From: Gottschalkia purinilytica
GTDB taxonomy: Bacteria; Bacillota; Clostridia; Tissierellales; Gottschalkiaceae
Assembly (NCBI RefSeq): GCF_001190785.1
Contig: NZ_LGSS01000006.1
Coordinates: forward strand, 62,001 to 126,000
Length of the DNA stretch: 64,000 bases
Reading direction: 5' to 3'
In this document: piece by piece, positions 55,810 through 62,740 of the stretch
How the letters are laid out: each line of letters starts with the position of its first letter
Position numbering within the stretch: position 1 is the stretch's first letter
The notes under the pieces: generated by a model
The model's input: only the letters and a program-made list of their open reading frames with translations
Database searches by the model: none
What the model was told of the DNA's origin: nothing
Program-made: the position numbers and the translations under genes

Positions 55810-56754
55810 TTACCACTTAGCTGCCCATACTTCTATTTCTACTTTAAGAGAAGGAACTGCTAATGAAGGTACATATGACATTGTCATTGCAGGTGGTGTA
55901 CTACCATGAAACTCCTCCCATACTTTATTAAAGTAATCCCAGTCAATTTCTTCTGTAGCCCAAATGTTAGTTTTAATGATGTTATCTACAGATACAGACT
56001 CACTATTAAGAATACGTAATATGTTTTGAAGTGTATTATTTATTTGTTCGTTCATATCTGATGGCAAATTTCCATGTATGTCTGTTCCAACTTGGCCAGA
56101 AAGAACTAACAAATCTGCTCCTTTTGGGACAGTTGTAAGATGAGTGTAAGATCCCATTGGAGAAGCAACAGTCTTCGGATTCTTACGCTGGACTTTCTTA
56201 TGCTCCCTATCGACTGATTCGTCTTTTATAATAGCTAATGTCTGATGATCCTCCCAATGACCATTAATTTTCACATTTTTCTTTGCAATACCTTCTTTGT
56301 GAAAACCAGCTTTTAATAGTACTTTTGTTGAGCCAATGTTATGTGGCATTACACCAGCTTCGATACGGTGAAGATCTAATTCTCTAAAAGCATATTCTAC
56401 AACGAGTTTTACAGCTTCAGTCATGTATCCTTTTCCATTGTGGTCTTTATCTAGAAAATAACCTATCCAACAGCTTTGTAGATTGCCTCGTACCACTTCT
56501 GAAAGAGTTACTTCACCAATTACTTGCTCTGAATTTTTTAAATAAATTAAAAATAAATAACTTCTGTCTGCTTTACTTGATTCAATTTCATTTCTAATTC
56601 TTTCTAACTGCCCTTGATACGTATAAAATGATTCTTTTCTCAAGTCAGTAAATAGCTGAAAAAAGTCTTTATTCTTCACTTCAAGTTCTAAAAGAGAATC
56701 AGTATCAGATTCCTTAGCTAGTTGTACATAAATGTTCTCTCCACTTAATTTCAT
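55810..56754 (-). CDS. GNAT acetyltransferase fused to a RidA-family domain
   Basis: A 314-residue fusion. Residues 1-180 are a RimJ/RimL-type GNAT domain (CWIGYFLDKDHNGKGYMTEA, HRIEAGVMPHNIGSTKVLLK); residues 195-314 are a YjgF/RidA domain (LVLSGQVGTDIHGNLP, IIKTNIWATE). The arginine needed for RidA imine deamination is replaced by methionine (PPAMTMSY instead of PARS), so that reaction is unlikely. Base composition is higher in G+C than the neighbours. A leader peptide and attenuator hairpins precede it, an arrangement typical of antibiotic-inducible genes. It was probably acquired by transfer. Confidence 0.85.
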   Translation of the reverse strand: MKLSGENIYVQLAKESDTDSLLELEVKNKDFFQLFTDLRKESFYTYQGQLERIRNEIESSKADRSYLFLIYLKNSEQVIGEVTLSEVVRGNLQSCWIGYFLDKDHNGKGYMTEAVKLVVEYAFRELDLHRIEAGVMPHNIGSTKVLLKAGFHKEGIAKKNVKINGHWEDHQTLAIIKDESVDREHKKVQRKNPKTVASPMGSYTHLTTVPKGADLLVLSGQVGTDIHGNLPSDMNEQINNTLQNILRILNSESVSVDNIIKTNIWATEEIDWDYFNKVWEEFHGSTPPAMTMSYVPSLAVPSLKVEIEVWAAKW

Positions 56755-56779
56755 ATTATCCTTCTCCTTTTTTTATATT

Positions 56780-56848
56780 AAAAAACACCACAGGAAATCC
56801 TGCGGTGCGCATAATAAAATATATAACCACAGGAAAGCGACCTGTGGT
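56780..56848 (-). promoter_or_regulatory. Attenuator-type hairpins before the GNAT-RidA gene
   Basis: Read on the minus strand: ACCACAGG/CCTGTGGT (56848-56826) forms a first hairpin; CACCGCAGGA/TCCTGTGGTG (56807-56786) followed by six T forms a terminator just upstream of the GGAGAAGG ribosome site. CCTGTGGT of the first can pair instead with ACCGCAGG of the second, giving an antiterminator. On the plus strand the distal hairpin also ends in a T run. Confidence 0.7.
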
Positions 56849-56905
56849 GTTTTTTTCCACTATATCCTAGTAAGATCATCCTAAACCAAAGGATAAAAGT
56901 CGCTA

Positions 56906-57010
56906 TCATCCAATTTTGGACACACTTCTCCCATGATTAGTATGATCAAAAAAAACAGCAGTAGAGTACCCTATACCTTTAGATAAAGACTTCAATGATC
57001 TTTTTTTCAT
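56906..57010 (-). CDS. 34-residue leader peptide
   Basis: A short frame (begins MKKRSLKSLSKGIGY, ends GRSVSKIG) with an excellent AAAGGAGAG site seven bases before its ATG, 57 bases upstream of the attenuator hairpins and 150 bases before the GNAT-RidA start. Ribosome stalling on it could shift the hairpins towards read-through. Coding by its own right is possible but I know no homologue. Confidence 0.6.
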   Translation of the reverse strand: MKKRSLKSLSKGIGYSTAVFFDHTNHGRSVSKIG

Positions 57011-57067
57011 TTGAATACTCTCCTTTAGCTACTTCTAATTTTTAAAATACAAGAATTGTTATACAAT

Positions 57068-57096
57068 AGTATAATTTAAAAGCTTGGATAATGCAA
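57068..57096 (-). promoter_or_regulatory. Promoter of the leader-GNAT-RidA transcript
   Basis: On the minus strand TTGCAT (57096-57091), 17 bases, TATACT (57073-57068). It lies about 55 bases before the leader peptide start. Confidence 0.6.
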
Positions 57097-57299
57097 GGTA
57101 GATTATATAATCTATTCATATAAGATTACTTAACATCGTAAATCTATATTTCATAACGATACCATCTAAAGAGCTAAATTATGAGATTATAATTAGACTA
57201 AATAGCTGAGTAGACGTTGAAAATAGAAATACTGAGAAAGTAGCAAAAACTTTTAAAATAAAAGGACTAATTAAGTAGTATTAATTCATATATTGTTAA

Positions 57300-57330
57300 A
57301 ACTATTTTAGATATAAATATTAAAATAGTT
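57300..57330. promoter_or_regulatory. Inverted repeat just upstream of the nifB promoter
   Basis: AACTATTTTA (57300-57309) and TAAAATAGTT (57321-57330), exact 10-base arms, 11-base spacer, ending nine bases before the -35. A regulator binding site is plausible. The region 57111-57299 holds nothing else. Confidence 0.45.
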
Positions 57331-57339
57331 AAATAAGTA

Positions 57340-57368
57340 TTGACAAATAATAGTAAAGGATATAGAAT
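57340..57368 (+). promoter_or_regulatory. Consensus promoter upstream of nifB
   Basis: TTGACA (57340-57345), 17 bases, TAGAAT (57363-57368). It is a housekeeping-type promoter; no sigma-54 -24/-12 element was seen. The leader to nifB is about 160 bases. Confidence 0.65.
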
Positions 57369-57439
57369 GTGTATAAAGAATATACATAAATACAGATAAG
57401 AATACTATGAATTAAAAGTTTAGTTGACTAGAAAACTAG

Positions 57440-57522
57440 AGGCTAAGCAATTAATCACTTAATTTACTAACTTGATTTTTAAGTTGTAAAATTAAGGATT
57501 AGCTGCTTAGCTTTTTCTTTTT
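57440..57522 (+). promoter_or_regulatory. Long terminator-like hairpin in the nifB leader
   Basis: Bases 57440-57473 pair with 57481-57512 around a 7-base loop with few mismatches (outer GGCTAAGCA against TGCTTAGCT, inner AACTT against AAGTT), followed by TTTTTCTTTTT. The ribosome site GGGGGAAG starts just after it. It should stop transcription before nifB unless an upstream event prevents its folding, or it ends a small RNA of about 145 bases. Confidence 0.7.
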
Positions 57523-57537
57523 GAAAGGGGGAAGTTC

Positions 57538-58431
57538 ATGACAAATTCTAATTACTTAAAATCTAATAATAGATTTAGTCACTTATTGAAAAAACACCCT
57601 TGTTTTAATGGAGAGGCACATTTTAAATACGGAAGAATACATTTGCCTGTAAGTCCTAAATGTAATATACAGTGCAGATTTTGTAAACGTAGCTTTAATA
57701 AGTGTGAAGATAGACCTGGTGTAAGTAGATCTATTCTATCACCTAAAAAAGCTTTAAGTATAGTAGATAAGGCGCTAGAACTTTGTAAAGATATAACTGT
57801 AGTAGGAGTTGCAGGACCTGGAGATAGTCTAGCAACAGATCATGCATTGCAAACATTTGAATTGGTACATGAAAAATACCCACATTTAATTAATTGTTTG
57901 AGTACCAATGGGCTTAAGCTAAAAGAAAAGGCAAAAGAAATAGTTAATGTAGGAGTAAAAACAGTGACTGTTACTGTGAATGCAGTTAGAACAGATATAT
58001 TGAAAAATATTTGTTCTCATATTATATATGATGGTCAAAGTCTAAAAGGAAAGGAAGCTGCTTTACAACTAATATTATCACAAATGGAAGGAATAAAAGA
58101 AGTTACCAAGCTAGGTGCTGTTGTAAAGATAAATACAGTTCTAATACCTGGAGTCAACGATAGTCACATAGAAGAGATTGCAAAAACTACTGCTGATATG
58201 GGGGCATCTATGATAAATGTAATACCCCTTATACCACAAAATGAGATGATAAATTATCGTGTACCTTCATGTGATGAATTAAATGATGCTCGATTAGGAG
58301 TGGAAAAGTTTTTACCTGCATTTAGACACTGCAAACAGTGTAGAGCAGATGCATGTGGAATACCTGGAGCAAACATTGACTTATCAGAATTGCTTTATGA
58401 ACAGCCCTTACAGACTTTTTCTCATGGATAA
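57538..58431 (+). CDS. nifB: NifB radical SAM cofactor-cluster synthase
   Basis: A 297-residue NifB core without the fused NifX domain. The radical SAM motif CNIQCRFC has C42, C46 and C49; HFKYGRIHLPVSPKC precedes it, EDRPGVSRS follows, and the C-terminal HCKQCRADACGIPG supplies the cysteines for the K-cluster sites. NifB makes the 8Fe-9S-C precursor used by nitrogenase-type active sites. Its presence implies that at least one of the two NifDK-like pairs carries a NifB-derived cluster. Expression is probably attenuated by the leader hairpin. Confidence 0.92.
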   Translation: MTNSNYLKSNNRFSHLLKKHPCFNGEAHFKYGRIHLPVSPKCNIQCRFCKRSFNKCEDRPGVSRSILSPKKALSIVDKALELCKDITVVGVAGPGDSLATDHALQTFELVHEKYPHLINCLSTNGLKLKEKAKEIVNVGVKTVTVTVNAVRTDILKNICSHIIYDGQSLKGKEAALQLILSQMEGIKEVTKLGAVVKINTVLIPGVNDSHIEEIAKTTADMGASMINVIPLIPQNEMINYRVPSCDELNDARLGVEKFLPAFRHCKQCRADACGIPGANIDLSELLYEQPLQTFSHG

Positions 58432-58453
58432 GATAAATTAAGGAGGTGGCTTT

Positions 58454-58786
58454 ATGGGATTAAGAGTAGCTGTAGCTAGTAACGACGGAAGAATAGTGAA
58501 CCAACATTTTGGTAGAACAAATAAATTCTTTATTTTTGATATAGATGGAGATACAACTTACAAATTTTTAGAAATAAGGGAAACGACACCTGTATGTAGT
58601 TTAGGAGTACATGATGATGATGCACTACAAAAAACTATAGAATTGTTAGAAGATTGTAATATTGTATTTGTCAGCAGAATAGGACCAGGTGCTGAACATG
58701 CACTTAAAATTAAGGGAATCCAAACATATGAAATGTTTGACTATATAGATAATTCCCTTAAAAACTTAGCTAGTATGAATCTCTGA
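58454..58786 (+). CDS. NifX/NifB-C-terminal-like cluster-binding protein
   Basis: A 110-residue protein of the NifX/NafY/VnfX fold: LRVAVASNDGRIVNQHFGRT with the characteristic HFG near residue 20, and VFVSRIGPGAEHALKIKG. In many NifB proteins this domain is fused at the C-terminus; here it is separate, 22 bases after nifB with its own AGGAGG. It probably binds and passes on the NifB cluster to the NifDK-like apoproteins. Confidence 0.88.
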   Translation: MGLRVAVASNDGRIVNQHFGRTNKFFIFDIDGDTTYKFLEIRETTPVCSLGVHDDDALQKTIELLEDCNIVFVSRIGPGAEHALKIKGIQTYEMFDYIDNSLKNLASMNL

Positions 58787-58841
58787 ATTCTTACTATATA
58801 CCTTATAACCCAATTTAAATATTTTTACCCACTATCCTTAT

Positions 58842-58867
58842 TACAGATAGTCATATGACTATCTGTA
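58842..58867. promoter_or_regulatory. 26-bp perfect palindrome before metN
   Basis: TACAGATAGTCAT (58842-58854) is directly followed by its exact reverse complement (58855-58867), 36 bases before metN. Without a loop or T run it is a better operator than terminator. No S-box or T-box was seen before this met operon. Confidence 0.55.
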
Positions 58868-58903
58868 TAAGTGATAGATGAAGAAAAATATTGGAGGAGA
58901 AAA

Positions 58904-59683
58904 ATGATTGAAATAAAAGGCTTAAATAAAACTTTTATAACTCCTTATGAAAAAATTGAAGTTTTGAAAGACATCAATCTTACTATAAATGAAGGGGACA
59001 TATTTGGAATAATTGGCTTTAGTGGAGCTGGAAAATCGACTTTAATACGATGTATAAATAGACTGGAGGAACCAGATAGTGGAACTATCACGATTAGAGG
59101 TAAAGATATCACTTTAATGAATAAAGAGCAACTTAAAGAAGCAAGAAAAAAGATAGGAATGATATTTCAACATTTTAACTTGTTTGATTCAAGAACAGTT
59201 TTTGAAAATATATCCTTTCCATTAGAAATTTCAGGTATGAAGAAAAGTCTTATAAAAGATAAAGTAGATGAAATACTAGATCTTGTTGAACTAGGAGATA
59301 AAAAAGACGCCTATCCAATGCAATTAAGTGGAGGACAAAAGCAAAGAGTCGGAATAGCAAGAGCCCTTGCCAATGAACCAGACGTACTATTAAGTGATGA
59401 AGCAACTTCAGCACTTGATCCACAGACTACTTATTCAATATTAGAACTTTTAAAAAATATCAATAAAAAGTTAAAACTTACTATTGTGCTAATTACACAT
59501 GAACTCGATGTTTTAAGATATAGTTCAAACAATATGGCTGTATTAGAACACGGAACAATAGTTGAAAAAGGGACTACAGAATCTTTATTTCTCAATCCTA
59601 AAAGTGATACAGCTAAAAAGTTTATAAATATTACAAATAGCTTTCAAGGAAAAATTCTATATGCAGAGGGTGGTGGGATATGA
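58904..59683 (+). CDS. metN: Methionine ABC transporter ATPase
   Basis: A 259-residue ATPase: Walker A GFSGAGKST, MIFQHFNLFDSRTVFENI typical of MetN, signature LSGGQKQRVGIARAL and Walker B VLLSDEATSALDPQT. The C-terminal ACT-like regulatory domain of longer MetN proteins (about 340 residues) is missing, so transport is probably not inhibited by internal methionine in that way. The longer frame from 58871 runs through the ribosome site GGAGGAG; ATG 58904 is chosen. Confidence 0.9.
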   Translation: MIEIKGLNKTFITPYEKIEVLKDINLTINEGDIFGIIGFSGAGKSTLIRCINRLEEPDSGTITIRGKDITLMNKEQLKEARKKIGMIFQHFNLFDSRTVFENISFPLEISGMKKSLIKDKVDEILDLVELGDKKDAYPMQLSGGQKQRVGIARALANEPDVLLSDEATSALDPQTTYSILELLKNINKKLKLTIVLITHELDVLRYSSNNMAVLEHGTIVEKGTTESLFLNPKSDTAKKFINITNSFQGKILYAEGGGI

Positions 59684-60345
59684 ATAGTGATGTATATGAA
59701 ATTTTATTAAAAGGATTTCAAGAAACTATTTACATGGTTACATTAACTACTATTATAGCAATTCTCATAGGACTTCCACTAGGAACAGCTCTTGTAATTA
59801 CTGAAAAAGATGGCATATATCCTTTATCTACTTTAAATAAAATACTAGGAGGAATAATCAACTTTATAAGATCTCTTCCAGAAATAATACTTATAATTAT
59901 TTTGCTACCAATTGCAAGATTAATAGTAGGAACAAGTATCGGGACAAATGCTGCAATAGTATCTTTATCTATAGGTTCAGCACCATTTATAGCAAGAATA
60001 ATAGAGAGTAATTTAAAAGAAGTTGAACACGGAAAAATAGAGGCAGCATTAGCTATGGGAGCAAGTCCTATTCAAATAATAGTAAAGGTTTTGATACCAG
60101 AAGCATTACCATCTTTATTTAGAGGGATAACGATAGGGATAATAGGTATTATTGGATTTACAGCTATAGCAGGAAGTATAGGGGCAGGAGGTCTAGGAAG
60201 CCTTGCTATAAGATTTGGATATATGAGATTTAGAACAGATATACTCATACTTACTGTAATAATTCTTGTAGTAATGGTTCAATTAGTTCAGTTTTCAGGA
60301 GATCTATTATCTAGAAGAATAGATAATAAGAGATATAAAAAATAA
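59680..60345 (+). CDS. metI: Methionine ABC transporter permease
   Basis: A 221-residue permease with about five helices and the typical NFIRSLPEIILIIILLPIAR and AALAMGASPIQIIVKVLIPE loop. It starts four bases inside the end of metN. It forms the membrane channel of the MetNIQ importer for methionine or related thioether compounds. Confidence 0.92.
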   Translation: MNSDVYEILLKGFQETIYMVTLTTIIAILIGLPLGTALVITEKDGIYPLSTLNKILGGIINFIRSLPEIILIIILLPIARLIVGTSIGTNAAIVSLSIGSAPFIARIIESNLKEVEHGKIEAALAMGASPIQIIVKVLIPEALPSLFRGITIGIIGIIGFTAIAGSIGAGGLGSLAIRFGYMRFRTDILILTVIILVVMVQLVQFSGDLLSRRIDNKRYKK

Positions 60346-60366
60346 ATAAGAATAGGGGGAAATAAA

Positions 60367-61197
60367 ATGAAGAAGAGACTGTTTTCTATTTTTACAACGA
60401 TTATTTTAATAGTAGGAATTTTAACTGGATGTAGTAAAGATACAGTAACTAAATCTAAAAATATAAAAGAAAGTAAAGAATCTACTATTAAAATAGGGGC
60501 TTCATTAGTTCCTCATTCAGAAATATTAGAGTTTGTGAAACCAAAGTTAAAGAAGAAAGGCATAAATATTGAGATTGTAACTATTGATGATGATGGTCAG
60601 TTAAATCAAGCACTTGAAGAAAAACAGATAGACGCAAATTTTTTTCAACACGTTCCATATCTTGAATCTATATCAAAAGAAAGAGGATATGACTTTTCAG
60701 TTGTAGGAAATATACATATTGAGCCTATAGGATTTTATTCTAAAAGTATAAAAACTATAGAAGAGATAAAAAAAGGGTCTAAAATAGCTATTCCAGATAA
60801 TCCATCAAATGAATATAGAGCATTAGTTTTACTAGAATCTAATGGATTAATAAAATTAAGACCAGGAATAGAGGATTATAGTGCTACTCCAAAAGATATT
60901 GTAGAAAATCCTAAAAACTTGGAGTTTGTTGAAGTAGACTCAGGTCAATTAACAAGAGTTTTACAAGATGTAGAGGGAGCTGTAATAAATACTAATAGAG
61001 TTTTAGAAGCAAATATAGATCCAGAAACAGCTATATTTAGAGAAGATGCTACATCTCCATATAGTAATGTGGTTGTAGTAAGAAAAGAAGATGAGAATAA
61101 AGAAGAAATAAAAAAACTAGTAGAATCTTTGACTTCAGATGATATTAAAGACTTCATAAAAGAAAAATATGGCTCTGCTGTTATACCTGCATTTTAA
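60367..61197 (+). CDS. metQ: MetQ-type substrate-binding lipoprotein (NlpA family)
   Basis: A 276-residue lipoprotein with lipobox LTGC (cysteine near residue 22) and the NlpA fold: IKIGASLVPHSEILEFVKP, IDANFFQHVPYLE, and IAIPDNPSNEYRALVLLES. The family binds D/L-methionine and methionine-like thioethers. Being next to a NifDK-like pair, it may import the organosulfur substrate instead of, or as well as, methionine. The next gene starts 73 bases downstream. Confidence 0.9.
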   Translation: MKKRLFSIFTTIILIVGILTGCSKDTVTKSKNIKESKESTIKIGASLVPHSEILEFVKPKLKKKGINIEIVTIDDDGQLNQALEEKQIDANFFQHVPYLESISKERGYDFSVVGNIHIEPIGFYSKSIKTIEEIKKGSKIAIPDNPSNEYRALVLLESNGLIKLRPGIEDYSATPKDIVENPKNLEFVEVDSGQLTRVLQDVEGAVINTNRVLEANIDPETAIFREDATSPYSNVVVVRKEDENKEEIKKLVESLTSDDIKDFIKEKYGSAVIPAF

Positions 61198-61270
61198 TTT
61201 ATAAAAGCAGATGCTTATATAAGGACATATACAATAATTAAAAATTGAAAATCACTAGGGGTGAGTGTAT

Positions 61271-62740
61271 ATGACTATAAATTTATTAAATGAAGATTTA
61301 CAAATAAGAGAGAATAGGCTAGGTTCCATTACAGGCTATCATGGAAGTGCTAAAGATCTTTCAAATTGTTCAAGGAAAAGTGTACTAAATGATAGGGAAA
61401 GATCATTTACTCAATGTTCTTCTTGTAGTTCAGGTACAGCTATATGTCAACTTGCTATGATACAAGATGCTGTAGTTATAAATCATGCGCCATTAGGGTG
61501 TTCAGGTGATTTCCCAGAATTCAATTTCATCAATAGAACAGGTCAAATAAAAAGAAAAATGAAACTTAAGAATGTACGACTTATAAGTACAAATCTTAGA
61601 GAAAAAGATATGATTTATGGAGGAAATGAAAAGCTTGAAAAAACTATAAAAGAAGCATATGAGAGATACAATCCAAAAGCAATATTTGTTACTACATCAT
61701 GTGGATCAGGGATAATAGGAGATGATGTGAATGGAGCTGTAGAAAAAGCTGAAAGTGAATTAGGAATACCTATCGTACCTATATTCTGTGAAGGATTTAG
61801 ATCTAAAATATGGGCAACTGGATTTGATGCTGCATATCATGGGATTTTAAAAAAAATAGTTAAGCCTCCTAAAAATAAAAGTAATAATATTATAAATATA
61901 ATTAATTTTTGGGGAGACGACTATTTTAGCAATCTATTTGAAAAATTAGGACTTATTCCAAATTATATAGTTCCTTTTACTACTATAACTCAGTTAGAAA
62001 AACTATCTGAAGCAGCTGCAACAATACAAGTGTGTTCAACACTAGGAACATACTTTTCCACTGCACTTGAACAGGAGTTTGGAGTCCCAGAAGTAAAATC
62101 CCCTCCACCTTATGGAATATTGGGAACAGATATATGGCTAAGGGAACTTGGCAATATAGTAGGAAAAGAAAAAGAAGTGGAGGAACTTATTATATCAGAG
62201 AAACAAAGGATTGAAGAAGAACTTCAGGACTTAAGAAATAAACTTAAAGGTAAAAAAGCTTTTGTAGCAGCAGGAGCTGTACATGGGCATAGTATTATTT
62301 CAGTATTAAAAGAACTAGGAATTCAAGTCGCAGGAGCATGTACATGGCATCATGATCCAATACTTGATAATAGAGATGAGACTTCAGATAGTTTGAAACA
62401 TGTTGTAGATACTTATGGAGATATTCAATTAACTGTATGTAATAAACAAAGCTTTGAAATGGTTAATCTATTAAATAGAGTAGAGCCTGACATATTTATA
62501 GTTAGACATAGTGGTATGTCGATATGGGGTGCTAAATTAGGGATTCCTACAATGTTAATTGGTGATGAACAGTTTGGACTTGGATATCAAGGAATAATAA
62601 ACTATGGTCAAAAAATATATGATATGATAACAAACTCATCATATGTAAAGAACTTGTCTAAATACACTAAGTTACCATATACAAAATGGTGGTTAGAGCA
62701 AGATCCATTTTACTTTTTAGGGGGGAATGCAGGTGAGTGA
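61271..62740 (+). CDS. NifD-like nitrogenase component 1 family protein (pair 2)
   Basis: A 489-residue NifD-like protein. P-cluster-type cysteines are C52 (TQCSSCSSG), C77 (HAPLGCSGD) and C144 (TSCGSGIIGDD), with FCEGFRSK after them. The cofactor cysteine is C255 (TIQVCSTLGT); the NifD His442 position is G431 in GIPTMLIGDEQFG. Extra cysteines surround C52. GTG at 61265 could start six bases earlier, but the ATG at 61271 has better spacing from GGGGTGA. Its stop overlaps the start of the NifK-like gene, in normal nifDK order. Confidence 0.86.
   Translation: MTINLLNEDLQIRENRLGSITGYHGSAKDLSNCSRKSVLNDRERSFTQCSSCSSGTAICQLAMIQDAVVINHAPLGCSGDFPEFNFINRTGQIKRKMKLKNVRLISTNLREKDMIYGGNEKLEKTIKEAYERYNPKAIFVTTSCGSGIIGDDVNGAVEKAESELGIPIVPIFCEGFRSKIWATGFDAAYHGILKKIVKPPKNKSNNIINIINFWGDDYFSNLFEKLGLIPNYIVPFTTITQLEKLSEAAATIQVCSTLGTYFSTALEQEFGVPEVKSPPPYGILGTDIWLRELGNIVGKEKEVEELIISEKQRIEEELQDLRNKLKGKKAFVAAGAVHGHSIISVLKELGIQVAGACTWHHDPILDNRDETSDSLKHVVDTYGDIQLTVCNKQSFEMVNLLNRVEPDIFIVRHSGMSIWGAKLGIPTMLIGDEQFGLGYQGIINYGQKIYDMITNSSYVKNLSKYTKLPYTKWWLEQDPFYFLGGNAGE

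Noticed and set aside
56860-57537. Sigma-54 promoter for nifB
   Set aside because: No TGGCAC-N5-TTGC element was found; a TTGACA-TAGAAT promoter explains the gene.
58787-58903. S-box or T-box leader before metNIQ
   Set aside because: None of the conserved elements of either class is visible; only the 26-bp palindrome is present.
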